Source: Gemmatimonadota bacterium
GTDB lineage: Bacteria > 4572-55 > J002
NCBI GenBank assembly: GCA_003697105.1
Contig: RFFQ01000011.1
Coordinates: 1-41,675 of the forward strand
Direction: 5' to 3'
DNA: 41,675 nt
Shown here: positions 25,643 through 35,500 of the stretch, one piece after another
Numbering within the stretch: the stretch's first letter is position 1
Layout: the number at the start of each line of letters is the position of its first letter
Made by a program: the position numbers and the translations under genes
Notes under the pieces: generated by a model
What the model was told of the DNA's origin: nothing
What the model saw: the letters and a program-made list of their open reading frames with translations, nothing else
Database searches by the model: none

Positions 25643-25671
25643 GTGATAGGTACTAATTACTTAAAATTCAA
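25643..25671 (-). promoter_or_regulatory. Candidate promoter for the Rieske-MATE operon
   Basis: On the minus strand TTGAAT (25671-25666) is followed by 17 nt and TATCAC (25648-25643). Both hexamers are imperfect but the spacing is ideal. It would give a leader of about 125 nt. The rest of the 25555-25766 gap shows only a weak CCACGA/TCGTGG inverted repeat near the end of recN. Confidence 0.35.
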
Positions 25672-25766
25672 TACCTTAAAGGTTATGTTGGCACTTTTTC
25701 AAATGGGATCATAGTAGCTTTCTATTCCACGAGTTGGTTGAAAAGCGATATTTGATTCGTGGGGGC

Positions 25767-27467
25767 TTACATTCCCAATAATTCCCGAGCATGTTGGCGA
25801 GTGACTTCACGGATGGTCTCTCCGCCCATAATTTTGGCGATCTCTTCGATGCGTTCCTCTAAGTTTAACCGGCGGATTTCAGTTTTGGTCCGCCCGCCGG
25901 ATTCGATCTTTTGCACCGAAAAATGCACCGTCCCTTTTGCCGCAATCTGGGGTAGATGGGTAATGCAGATCACCTGATGCGAGGTGGCAAGAGCTTTTAG
26001 TTTTTCACCGACCACCTCCCCAATGCGTCCACTGATGCCGGTATCGATTTCATCAAAAATAAATGTGGGTACCGGGTCAATCTCTGCCATGACGGATTTG
26101 AGGGCTAACATGGTGCGCGAGATTTCCCCACCCGAAGCTACTTTTGCCAGCGGGGCAAGGTCTTCACCCACATTTGCCGAGAGCATGAACTCAATTTTAT
26201 CCATACCGGTGGCATCTCCGGTAAATGTTTGGTTGCCGTGTATAACCGCTCCGCTGGACTGTGCTTCCTGAGAGACATTGATTTGAAACCGGGCGTTCAT
26301 GCCGAGTTCCCGCAACACCGTCTCTACCCGCGTTTGGATGGTTTCGGCAGTGGTTTGTCGCTTTTGGGAGAGTTCTATTGCGAGCGCGGAATATGTTTTT
26401 TGTGCTTGAGTTAATGCGGCTTGTAATTCGGTTAGACGATCCTCGTTGTGTTCGATATTCTCTAATTTTTCACGAAGGTCATCTGCGTATGCCAACAATT
26501 CATCCACGGAACTGACCCGGTACCGTTTTTTGAAGCCTCGAATCACTGCTAAACGCCGCCGGATCTCCTCCATCCTTTGGGGGTCAAATTCCAATTTTCC
26601 CAGATATTTTTGTAGGGTTAGCGACAACTCCTCAATCAAGACGGTCAAGGATTCCGCATGTTCGGTTGCCTCTTGCATGTTGGGGTCAATCGCACCGATT
26701 TTTTCCAACGCGGCATGTACGGTTGGGGCGAGGTTCATGAGTGAGCCATCCCCTTGATACAATGTTTGATAAGCGTTGTTGGCATGCTCATAGAGGGTTT
26801 CCACATTCTCCAGAAATTGCTCTTCCTGCACCAGCTCTGCTTCTTCACCCGCATAAAATCCCGCGTTATCAATCTCATTTAGTTGAAATTCATAAATATC
26901 AATCTGACTTTGCATCTGTTCCACGCGTTTTTGGTGCTGTTTTACGTCACGTATCGCCTGCTGGTAAGCGCGGTATGCGATTCCCACCTGTTCACGCAAC
27001 GCCATCAAGTGCCCAAACTGATCCAGATAATCCCGCTGAATCTCTACGGCAAAAAGAGATTGATGCTCATGTTGGCTATGAAGATTTGCCAATCGATCCC
27101 CGATAGCTCGTAACACATTGAGTGTAATAGGATTACCGTTTATAAAGCAGCGGTTACGCCCGGTCTTGCTGATCTCGCGGGTAATAACCACGGTGTGATC
27201 CTCACCGGTTTCTATGCCGGTATCCTCCAATATCTGCCGTAGGTCTGCCCGGCCAAAAATATCGAAAACACCCTCAACCCGCGCAGAATCGGCTCCCGTA
27301 CGAATCACCTCCGTCGAAGCCCGGTCCCCCAGTAACAACCCAAACGCATCGATTAAAATCGATTTACCGGCGCCGGTTTCCCCAGTTAAAATGGTCAACC
27401 CCTCACTAAAATCGATATTTAAATCTTCCAATAATGCGTAATTTTTGATTCTAAGGTGTTGTAACAT
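25767..27467 (-). CDS. recN: DNA repair protein RecN
   Basis: The 566-aa SMC-like ATPase starts with LRIKNYALLEDLNIDF and Walker A GETGAGKS (residues 29-36). The central region is coiled coil. The C-terminal half has the ABC signature ASGGEISRTMLALK and Walker B FIFDEIDTGISG, then HQVICITHLPQIAA. These are standard RecN features, and the length matches the family. RecN acts early in recombinational repair of double-strand breaks. The ATG at 27467 has no visible Shine-Dalgarno; its upstream DNA is an octamer-like repeat (27469-27518). Confidence 0.95.
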   Translation of the reverse strand: MLQHLRIKNYALLEDLNIDFSEGLTILTGETGAGKSILIDAFGLLLGDRASTEVIRTGADSARVEGVFDIFGRADLRQILEDTGIETGEDHTVVITREISKTGRNRCFINGNPITLNVLRAIGDRLANLHSQHEHQSLFAVEIQRDYLDQFGHLMALREQVGIAYRAYQQAIRDVKQHQKRVEQMQSQIDIYEFQLNEIDNAGFYAGEEAELVQEEQFLENVETLYEHANNAYQTLYQGDGSLMNLAPTVHAALEKIGAIDPNMQEATEHAESLTVLIEELSLTLQKYLGKLEFDPQRMEEIRRRLAVIRGFKKRYRVSSVDELLAYADDLREKLENIEHNEDRLTELQAALTQAQKTYSALAIELSQKRQTTAETIQTRVETVLRELGMNARFQINVSQEAQSSGAVIHGNQTFTGDATGMDKIEFMLSANVGEDLAPLAKVASGGEISRTMLALKSVMAEIDPVPTFIFDEIDTGISGRIGEVVGEKLKALATSHQVICITHLPQIAAKGTVHFSVQKIESGGRTKTEIRRLNLEERIEEIAKIMGGETIREVTRQHARELLGM

Positions 27468-27468
27468 G

Positions 27469-27518
27469 TGAGTTTGACGAGTTTATGAGTTTATGAGTTT
27501 GTGAGTTTTATGAGTTTG
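27469..27518. repeat. Short tandem repeat (six YAAACTCA-like units) immediately upstream of recN
   Basis: On the plus strand the units read TGAGTTTG, GAGTTTA, TGAGTTTA, TGAGTTTG, TGAGTTTTA and TGAGTTTG, with an AC interruption after the first. The repeat begins 2 nt upstream of the recN start codon and fills the space where a ribosome-binding site would be, in the gap to the saccharopine-type gene. Confidence 0.8.
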
Positions 27519-27542
27519 TGAAAAGTGCCAACTGCTAAATGT

Positions 27543-28892
27543 TCATCCAGCAATAGTTTCAACGTTTTCTTTAAATTCCCGTCCTAATGCGCGCATTTCA
27601 TCCAGCACGGGGATATAAATTGCGGGGTGCATTGGGATGCGACAACCGGTTAACTCCAATTTACCGGTTAAAACCAATTTTGCCGCAATCGCCGCGGGCA
27701 GACCAACGCTTTTGGCAATTGCGGTAAACCCATCGACGTCACCGTACTCAATAAAGGAGGAGATATGGCGTTCCTTACGGTTATGTTCTTCAGGGAAATA
27801 GGCTTCCAATTTGTGGAGTAGGATCACCATATCGCGGGCATGAGGCGGAAGTGCCAATTTGCGGGCCAACAAAACAGTCATTGCTTCCGCTGGGGTACTG
27901 ACATCCGTATCCACCTTTTCATCGGATAAAATTCCCAACCAGCGTAGGTTCTCCATCACTTTACCGGTGGGATTGATATGCAGATAATTTGCTACACGTT
28001 CTTCCAAACTTCCGGAAATGGTCAACGGGAGAAACATCTCGGTGATTTCGGCATACGTGCGGTCTTTCAGGTTCGGAATTTTAAGTTGTTCATTGGGGTA
28101 ACCTAACCGCACAATTTGTGACCACGTTTCACTCCAGCCGGGGAAGCGTAAAGTTGCCCGGATCATGGTTTCCACTTCATCCAGTTGGAAAATTTTTTGA
28201 TAAATCAGCGAATCGCGGTTGGGATAGGCTTCCATCAACCCGACACCATCCACTTGCACGGGCCACGTCTGGCGAAACACGGCGTGATGTGGTAACAGCT
28301 TGATTTTGCCTTCTTCCATGTATTGTGCCCCGTACTCCCCGGACATAACAACATTCCGCGGATTCCATGTGGTACAATATTTTAACGGATTGGTATCATA
28401 CTGTGGATCGGGCACGGCACTACCGTAGGAGATGAACGAAGTTACCACCCCATGGCGACTTTTGATGTCTTGCAACATTTTCATCGCCATCATGTGATCG
28501 ATACCGGGATCAAGCCCCATTTCGTTGAGAATTAACAATCCTTTACGGAGTGCATCTTGATTGAGATCGGCAACTTGTGGATTTTCGTATGATGTGGAAA
28601 TCATGTGAGCGTTGTGATGAATACAATCCAACGCAACGATGTACTGGAACGGAGGTGCCAGCATACAAATCACCAAATCCGCCCGTTCAATCTGGCGAGA
28701 GCGCATGGCTTCATCATTAATATCAAAATAGATGGCATCTCCCCGGGGATGCCCACCAATTCGTTTTTGAGCCAGTTCTTCGTTAATATCACCCACGGTT
28801 ACGAACCAATCGCACTCTTCCGCATGTTGAAGCAGATAATCAATAAGATAAGGGGAACTCAACCCCGCCCCAATAACAAAAATATGTTTCAT
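27543..28892 (-). CDS. Saccharopine dehydrogenase/reductase family protein (glutamate-forming type)
   Basis: The 449-aa protein opens with a Rossmann nucleotide-binding motif (IFVIGAGLSSPYLIDYLL). It continues in the pattern of the saccharopine dehydrogenase C-terminal domain found in LKR/SDH and yeast Lys9: GDAIYFDIND, LNEMGLDPGIDHMMAMKML, FISYGSAVPDP, NPLKYCTTWNP. The reaction would be oxidation of saccharopine to glutamate and aminoadipate semialdehyde. It lies 88 nt downstream of a gene resembling the lysine-ketoglutarate reductase half, which strengthens this call. AAGAGG precedes the ATG. A related alternative, such as carboxynorspermidine-type dehydrogenases, is less likely given the neighbour. 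Confidence 0.8.
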   Translation of the reverse strand: MKHIFVIGAGLSSPYLIDYLLQHAEECDWFVTVGDINEELAQKRIGGHPRGDAIYFDINDEAMRSRQIERADLVICMLAPPFQYIVALDCIHHNAHMISTSYENPQVADLNQDALRKGLLILNEMGLDPGIDHMMAMKMLQDIKSRHGVVTSFISYGSAVPDPQYDTNPLKYCTTWNPRNVVMSGEYGAQYMEEGKIKLLPHHAVFRQTWPVQVDGVGLMEAYPNRDSLIYQKIFQLDEVETMIRATLRFPGWSETWSQIVRLGYPNEQLKIPNLKDRTYAEITEMFLPLTISGSLEERVANYLHINPTGKVMENLRWLGILSDEKVDTDVSTPAEAMTVLLARKLALPPHARDMVILLHKLEAYFPEEHNRKERHISSFIEYGDVDGFTAIAKSVGLPAAIAAKLVLTGKLELTGCRIPMHPAIYIPVLDEMRALGREFKENVETIAG

Positions 28893-28980
28893 TACAAACC
28901 TCTTAGGGATTAAAATTTAAAAATTTTTTGGCAATTATATCGATCTAAAACCGGTGACCCGATCAGGCGTAAAATCTTCA

Positions 28981-30291
28981 TCAAAGGAACGCCTCCATGT
29001 ACTTATAATCCGGGGTAAGCTCGCCTTGATACAGGATCACCGCCCGGCGGATTTCCGGTGGCAAATTGCATTCCTCAAATGGACCGGAAAAATCGGCAGT
29101 GGCAATGGCTTTAACAAACGGTTTCAAGCCTTCACTGAATGCCGTGGAGGACTCCCGCGGGAGTTCACAAGGTAGATTATCCACCGCCATCATCACCAGC
29201 CCAACGCCCTCATAACCATCAGTTGACCAACCGTCAAACGGATTATAAACAAACGCCGGCTTATCCGGTTTGGTGGCGTGGGTGGTGCATTCAATCGAGC
29301 CTTCAATATCGCAACTGATGTCACCCACGACACGCAAGGTGGGCGTTTCCTTATCCGAGTATAACTCCCGGACAAAATCTTTACTGAGGAGCCGCGGGTA
29401 ATCTTCCGTCCAATAAATCCCGTTGATCAACACCGTGAGATAAGGCACATATGGCTCAAATTTGGAACGATATTTTTCGGGATGTTGGTAATAATCTTGA
29501 AGATCAAATGACACGCCTGCCACTTTCGGTTCGACCAAATCGTGCTCGTAAAAAACAACCTTGTACACATGATGGGTATCCTCCTTAGCGCGGGCGTACA
29601 CCTCCGCCAATTCATCCGGGCGAACCTCAATAACCGGCAAACCTTCCAGAATTTCTTGTGCGCCTTGTGACACATTGCCATAACCGGCAAAACCGATCAC
29701 GAACGGCGCCAGTTTTTTATCAAACCCTTGGTCTCTTATCACGGCGCCCACACCGGCAATCGCGGCTTTGGCATCCGCTAAGGTGGGATATTCGTAAGCG
29801 TGTTTGACCGTTTCAAACGGATTCGCAATGGATTCCCACGCCAGCCGTTTACCCAGCGTCCAAAGTGTTTCCACCATACCGGCTAAACCGGCATACTTAC
29901 CGAAAAAGATCAACCGGCGACCTTGGTCATCGGTAATTTTCTCGTAATCGATCAGGTTACACTTGAGGGACATCATCTTTTTCAGCATCGGCATATTGTA
30001 ATCCTGCCCTTTGATCGTATGCGAGAAAAAGACATACGTTTTGTGCGGCTCAAACATATACATCGGGATTTCCTTCACGGCAAAAATTACCGGACAAAGT
30101 GATAAATCCTCATGAACTTTTGCCCCCACCGCTCTATATTCGTCATCAGTGAAGACCCGAATTGAAGACGGTTGTACCCAAACCTCGATTTCGTCCTCTT
30201 CAATCAGAGATTTTACGTGAGCTGGCACCAGCGGAACACGCCGTTCCCACTGATTTTTGTCTTCACGGCGAATGCCAATCATCGCTTTCAT
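28981..30291 (-). CDS. Lysine-ketoglutarate reductase (LKR/LOR)-like protein with alanine dehydrogenase/PNT-type fold
   Basis: The 436-aa protein begins IGIRREDKNQWERRVPLVPAHV, the N-terminal signature of the alanine dehydrogenase/saccharopine (lysine-forming type) group. It continues with KEIPMYMFEPHKTYVFFSHTIKGQ and LIDYEKITDDQGRRLIFFGKYAGLAGMV, as in the LKR half of aminoadipate semialdehyde synthase. A nucleotide-binding FAGYGNVSQGAQEIL and GDISCDIEGSIECT follow. It would join lysine and 2-oxoglutarate to saccharopine with NAD(P)H. A near-perfect ribosome site (AGGAGGTGA) precedes ATG 30291. The second enzyme of the pathway is encoded directly downstream, so the pair forms a split version of the bifunctional enzyme. 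Confidence 0.82.
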   Translation of the reverse strand: MKAMIGIRREDKNQWERRVPLVPAHVKSLIEEDEIEVWVQPSSIRVFTDDEYRAVGAKVHEDLSLCPVIFAVKEIPMYMFEPHKTYVFFSHTIKGQDYNMPMLKKMMSLKCNLIDYEKITDDQGRRLIFFGKYAGLAGMVETLWTLGKRLAWESIANPFETVKHAYEYPTLADAKAAIAGVGAVIRDQGFDKKLAPFVIGFAGYGNVSQGAQEILEGLPVIEVRPDELAEVYARAKEDTHHVYKVVFYEHDLVEPKVAGVSFDLQDYYQHPEKYRSKFEPYVPYLTVLINGIYWTEDYPRLLSKDFVRELYSDKETPTLRVVGDISCDIEGSIECTTHATKPDKPAFVYNPFDGWSTDGYEGVGLVMMAVDNLPCELPRESSTAFSEGLKPFVKAIATADFSGPFEECNLPPEIRRAVILYQGELTPDYKYMEAFL

Positions 30292-30351
30292 AAATCACCT
30301 CCTATCCTAAAGGTCTAACATAAACAAAATTCTAGGGTTAGAATGCTGTGA

Positions 30352-30380
30352 GTGATACTCATAACAACATGAAAAGTCAA
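30352..30380 (-). promoter_or_regulatory. Candidate promoter for the saccharopine-pathway genes
   Basis: On the minus strand TTGACT (30380-30375, five of six) is followed by 17 nt and TATCAC (30357-30352, four of six). The start codon at 30291 is 61 nt beyond. It lies in the divergent region shared with rsmD. Confidence 0.5.
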
Positions 30381-30436
30381 GCATATTTTATCTTACCAAC
30401 GCACGGCACATAGATGGAAATTGCTATAATTTAATG

Positions 30437-30465
30437 TTGACAATCATTCCCGTGAAAAATATGTT
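30437..30465 (+). promoter_or_regulatory. Sigma70-like promoter for the rsmD-lipoprotein-RND unit
   Basis: A perfect -35 TTGACA (30437-30442), a 17-nt spacer and the -10 TATGTT (30460-30465, four of six) lie 47 nt upstream of the rsmD start codon. Together with the opposite promoter at 30352-30380 this makes 30292-30511 a divergent control region. Confidence 0.65.
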
Positions 30466-30511
30466 AGTAAACCTTTTACCAACAATTTAATTTTCTGCAT
30501 TGAGGGTATTC

Positions 30512-31087
30512 ATGCGTATTATCACGGGTAGTGCTCGCGGACGACGGTTAAAAACGATCAACAGTCGCCGGGTTCGTCCCACCAGCGACCGGGTAAAAGA
30601 AACCTGGTTTAATATTATTGGCGAGCGAGTGCGCGGTGCCGCGGTACTCGATCTGTTTGCCGGCACGGGAAATCTCGGGGTAGAGGCACTCAGTCGCGGG
30701 GCGTTGTTCGTTGAATTTGTGGATAATCATCGCCAATCGGTCAACGTCATCCGCGAAAATCTCAAATTGACCGGCTTCGAGGCTGAGGTGTTCTGCGAGG
30801 ATGTTCGAGATTACCTGAGCCGGTTTAAATCCTACCAAACGGAAACGAACCCCACATTTGACCTCATCTTTGCCGACCCCCCTTATAACCAAGATCAAGT
30901 CAAACGCCTGGTGCTTTCCATCCATCACAAAAATATTTTGAAATCTGGTGGTTGGCTGATGATAGAGCACTCACCCCAAGAACGGGTTCACACCGAACAG
31001 ACTCGCTTCTGCGTCTTCCGTGAAAAATCATTTGGGGATACGCAACTCTCATTTTTACACCAAAAAGACCCCCTTGCTTACATCTAA
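30512..31087 (+). CDS. rsmD: 16S rRNA (guanine(966)-N(2))-methyltransferase RsmD
   Basis: The 191-aa protein shows the RsmD pattern: MRIITGSARGRRL at the start, RPTSDRVKETWFNII, the SAM-binding motif VLDLFAGTGNLGVEALSRGA and the catalytic DPPY motif (LIFADPPYNQD). It methylates G966 of 16S rRNA in the small subunit. I chose ATG 30512, which has GAGGG 5 nt upstream; an in-frame TTG at 30500 would place that site inside the gene. A lipoprotein gene starts 11 nt after its stop, so they are probably co-transcribed. Confidence 0.93.
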   Translation: MRIITGSARGRRLKTINSRRVRPTSDRVKETWFNIIGERVRGAAVLDLFAGTGNLGVEALSRGALFVEFVDNHRQSVNVIRENLKLTGFEAEVFCEDVRDYLSRFKSYQTETNPTFDLIFADPPYNQDQVKRLVLSIHHKNILKSGGWLMIEHSPQERVHTEQTRFCVFREKSFGDTQLSFLHQKDPLAYI

Positions 31088-31098
31088 AAGAGGATTTT

Positions 31099-32559
31099 AT
31101 GATGACCACATGGCTCAAATACACTTGGTTTATTCTCCCCTTGCTGATTGCCGGGTGTGCCCAGACCGTCACCCGAGTTGATGACTTACAACCGGCAGGG
31201 TACCTTTCAGATGAACGCCTGAATGAATCCTCCGGGTTAATTAAAAGCCGCCAATACGACAATGTCTTTTGGACTCACAATGATTCCGGGGATACCACCC
31301 AATTGTTTGCTATCACCGCGGAGGGTCAAACCATACGGCACTATTTCGTCCAGAATGCCCGCAACGTGGACTGGGAGGATATTGCCCTCGATGAGGAAAA
31401 TAATCTCTATCTGGCGGATGTGGGGAACAACCGCCAGACGCGAACAGACTTGAAAATCTACAAAATTCCTGAACCCAACCCCACCGACCCCACCAGTGTT
31501 GCCCGTGCTACCGAAATGGTAATGGTAACCTATCCCGATGGCAATTTTGATTGCGAAGGCATTTTTTGGCGGCAGGGGCAGTTGTACCTCATCACCAAAG
31601 CTTGGGAAGGAGAAACCCAACTCTATCGCCTACCCCAGTGGATGAACGGCACCCAACAAACCCTAGAACGAATCGGCAAGCTGAATATTAAAGGATTGGT
31701 CACTGCCACGGATTATTCTCCCGCAAACCATCTACTGGCAGTCCTTGCCTACCGCACCCTCTGGATTTATACCGATGACATCTTTGAGAACCCAGAAGTA
31801 GAACCCCTCCACACCATTGTCCTCGCCCTAAAACAGAATGAAGCTATTTGTTGGGATGGCGACGTGTTGCGGGTCACCAATGAACAGCGGGATATGTACG
31901 AAATCCCTCCCTCAATTTGGCAAGAACAGACCGAATGGCTTCCCCCTCGACCGGAAATCGAACTCCCCCGCCTCAAAAGCGTTCAACTGGATGGAAAGTT
32001 GACCGAGTGGACATCCACATACCAACTCCCGCTAGATACCTATGCGGAGGTTGACCTGCCAGACGCCCATCTTTATGCCGGATGGCAACCCGCGGGGCTT
32101 TATATCGCCGCCGAGGTGCCGGTGGATTCCATGCAATTTGCCCCTCGCGATCAATTCTATCAAGGGGATTGCCTCATGCTCATGCTGGATATCCAAAATG
32201 AAAAAAAGCAATGGTTTACGCCGGACACCTATCATTTTTGGTTTGCCTTTGATGACAGTACGCACCAACCCTACGCCGGACGTTGGAAACACGACGGTGA
32301 CCAACAAGAAGCAAGCCGGTTCAATCTACCTGAGATTGAGGTCGCCGGTACAACCGGAGCCAACCGCTACCAACTGGAAGCCTTTATTCCGGCAAACGTC
32401 TTGGGTCAGGAGCAATTTTCACCCTCAACCGCCTTCGGTGGCAATGTCCAGATTTGGGTGCCCAGCACCGGTGCGGAATATACGTGGGGCTATTCCACGA
32501 AAGAGTATTACAGCTTTGATAAGCCCTACCTGTGGGGCACGATCCGGTTGAAAAAATAA
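31099..32559 (+). CDS. Lipoprotein with beta-propeller-like N-terminal half and CBM9-like C-terminal domain
   Basis: The 486-aa protein starts with a lipoprotein signal (FILPLLIAGC, lipid-attached Cys20). The N-terminal half (about 30-280) has repeated beta-propeller-like strands (NESSGLIKSRQYDNVFWTHNDSGD, DWEDIALDEENNLYLADVGNN, CEGIFWRQGQLYLITKA), resembling SdiA-regulated/esterase-like propeller proteins. The C-terminal part (about 290-486: LDGKLTEW, HLYAGWQPAGLYIAAEV, DCLMLMLDIQ) resembles the CBM9-like carbohydrate-binding/DOMON-type beta-sandwich. Neither proves a substrate. AGAGGA precedes the ATG. It sits between rsmD (11 nt) and an RND permease gene (24 nt) in one apparent operon; a functional link to the pump is possible but unproven. 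Confidence 0.8.
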   Translation: MMTTWLKYTWFILPLLIAGCAQTVTRVDDLQPAGYLSDERLNESSGLIKSRQYDNVFWTHNDSGDTTQLFAITAEGQTIRHYFVQNARNVDWEDIALDEENNLYLADVGNNRQTRTDLKIYKIPEPNPTDPTSVARATEMVMVTYPDGNFDCEGIFWRQGQLYLITKAWEGETQLYRLPQWMNGTQQTLERIGKLNIKGLVTATDYSPANHLLAVLAYRTLWIYTDDIFENPEVEPLHTIVLALKQNEAICWDGDVLRVTNEQRDMYEIPPSIWQEQTEWLPPRPEIELPRLKSVQLDGKLTEWTSTYQLPLDTYAEVDLPDAHLYAGWQPAGLYIAAEVPVDSMQFAPRDQFYQGDCLMLMLDIQNEKKQWFTPDTYHFWFAFDDSTHQPYAGRWKHDGDQQEASRFNLPEIEVAGTTGANRYQLEAFIPANVLGQEQFSPSTAFGGNVQIWVPSTGAEYTWGYSTKEYYSFDKPYLWGTIRLKK

Positions 32560-32583
32560 ATCACCCAAGCCTGAGGGAATTCC

Positions 32584-35500
32584 ATGGATCACGATCCTGC
32601 CAAGCTGAATATTGAACTCTCCCACATCCGGAAAAATTGGATTCCGCTGTTTTCCGTGCGGCGTCCCGTGACGGTGGTCACCTTGCTAGCAAGTTTGCTC
32701 GTCGTGGGCTTTATCGCCTATACCCGCATCCCGCTGGAGATGATGCCGCGCGGCTTATCATTCCCCTATTTGGGGGTCTATGTGCCCTACCCGAACAGTA
32801 CCCCGCAAGAGACCGAAGAACTGGTCACCAAACCGGTGGAAGAGATGATGCGCACCGTAAGTGGGATTGAAGAAATGAGTACCGACACCAGCGATCAGGG
32901 CGTTTGGTGCGGCATGATGTTTCAACAACATGTGGATGTCGATGAAGCCTATGCCCAAATTCGGGATCGCACCGAACGGCTCATGGCAGAACTGCCCGAA
33001 GAGGTAGAACGCATCTATTTACGGAAATTCTCACAGGATGACGATCCGGTCATCTGGTTTGTAACCTCTTACGATGAGAACGCCGTCCCAGACCCATTTT
33101 TCCTATTGGATACGCACGTCCGGCGACGCTTGGAACGGGTAGCCGGTGTCGCCAAAGTGGAGGTGTGGGGCGTGGAACAAAAAGAGATCATGATTGATGT
33201 GGATCAAGATCGGGTGCGGGCGCTAAACGTCAATCTATATCAGGTCATTCAGGCGTTACAGCGCGACAATTTCACGATGACCAGCGGTTTTGTGAATGAT
33301 GGCGGCAAAAAACTGTATGTGCGCTCCATAGGACGCTTGCCGGACATCAGCGAAATTCAGAACATGCCGGTAGGCAACCGTGGAGTACAATTAAAAGATA
33401 TTGCCACCATTACCTATGATATTCCCGGTTACCGTTGGTTTCAACGGGCGGGTCGCCAAAAAGCCGTGCAATTCGGGGTTTACAAGACATCAATGGCAAA
33501 CACCGCCGAAACCTGTGGGGAGGTCGAACGCATCTTGCACGAGGAAATTGAGACCCACCCAAGCCTTGCCCCATTCCAATTCGATATACTGTATAATCAA
33601 GGCGATTATGTCAAAGAATCGATCCAAAATTTGGTTAACACGGCGCTCTGGGGAGGCTTTTTTGCCTTTATTGTGTTATTTATCTTCTTGCGACGGTTTC
33701 GCATGACACTGATTATCAATTTAGCAATCCCGCTTTCCCTCCTGATCACGGTGACAATCCTCTATTTTATGGGCTGGACGCTCAACGCGATTACCATGAT
33801 GGGGCTAATGATTTCGGTTGGATTGGTGGTCGATAATGCGATTGTTATTGTAGAAAACATCTACCGGATGAAAGCCGAAGGGTTAACGGCACAGGATTCT
33901 GCCATTTTGGGAGCGAGTGAAGTCGGGCTGGCAATCACTTTAGCCACCTTGACCACCGTCGTGGTCTTCCTGCCCCTGATGCTCATGGGAGATAACGCCA
34001 TCATGGCGTGGTACATGTTACGGCTCGGATTACCGGTCGTTTTAGCCCTGATCGCCTCATTATGTGTCGCTTTGGTATTTATCCCGTTGGCGGCAACCAA
34101 AGTGACGTCTTCCAAGCCGGTTAAACCGTCACGGGTGATCAACACCATGCTCGGTTGGTATGAAGCCGCCTTGCGCTGGACGTTAACCCACCGGGCAGAT
34201 ACCACGATTATCGTTATCGGGTTGCTCATCAGCATGGGCTGGGCATCCAGCCAGCTGGGCATGACGGACGAAGAAGGGCACATCAACAATTTTAATGTGT
34301 GGGTAGATTTCCCATCAAATAACAGTATCCAACGTACCTATGACATCGTGCGGGCAATTGAAGATACCGTTTATGCCCATGCTGAAGAATATCGCTTAAG
34401 AACGGTCAGTACCAATTTCCGGCGAACCCAAGCCCGCTTTAATGTGTTCCTGCAAGCGCCTCCCAAATATCAGTGGTATGATACCCTCTATCAGGGAGTG
34501 CGCCAGTTACTTGGCATCCCAGTGCCCCGGATAATGACCCGGAACGCGGTGATTGAGGACGTGAAAAAGCGATTACCCGAATTTCCCGGGGTGGAGTACC
34601 GGTTCGGGTGGCAATCTGGCAGCGGGAATAATGCGGCGGTCAATATTACGTTAACCGGAGATGATACGCAGACATTGTTTGAACTCGCCCAGGAGGTCAA
34701 GCGTCGTATCCAGTCCATCCCGGAGGTGGTCAGTGCTGAGATCGATCTGGAAAGCGGCTACGATGAAATTCAGGTTAAATTAAACCGGGAATTATCGCAA
34801 AAATACGGTTTTGACCCCCAAGTGATCGTGGGCACATTGCGCTACGCACTGGCGGGTCTTGATCTACCCGATTATCGCACACCGGATCAGGAAATCCCGA
34901 TGAGCATTGGTTTGCAACCGGAAGATCGTCGCAATCTACACCAACTTAAAAATTTGACGATCAGTTCCATGACCGGCAACCTGATGCCTCTGGATACCTT
35001 CGCGGATTTCCATATCGCCAAAGGCATGGGGTCGATTAAGCGCATCAACGGCAAAACCTCCATTCGGGTAAGTGCCATGACCCAAGAAGCAGACTTGGAA
35101 GCACTAGGAAACAAAATCAAGCACGTGATGAAGGATTTTCAACCCCCGCGCGGTTATGAGTGGCAAATGGGGCAACGTTTCCGGCGGCTGGAGCAAAGTG
35201 GGGAATCTCAGTTATTTGCCATGATATTAGCCATTACGTTTGTCTTTTTGCTCATGGGGACGTTGTTCGAGTCCTTTTTACTGCCAATAGCAGTCATCAT
35301 CTCGATTCCCCTCTCTTTTTTCGGCGCGTATTGGATGTTGTATCTCACCGATACCCCGATGAGCATGATGGTGGGGATTGGGCTCGTCATTTTAGTGGGG
35401 ATTGTCGTCAACAACGCGATTGTGCTGGTCGATATGATCAACCGCTTCCGGTTAGCCGGCTACACCCGTTTTGATGCCATTTTGGAAGCTGGGAAGCATC

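Noticed and set aside
27469-27518. CRISPR-like array
   Set aside because: The units are only 7-9 nt, adjacent without spacers, and no cas gene is present.
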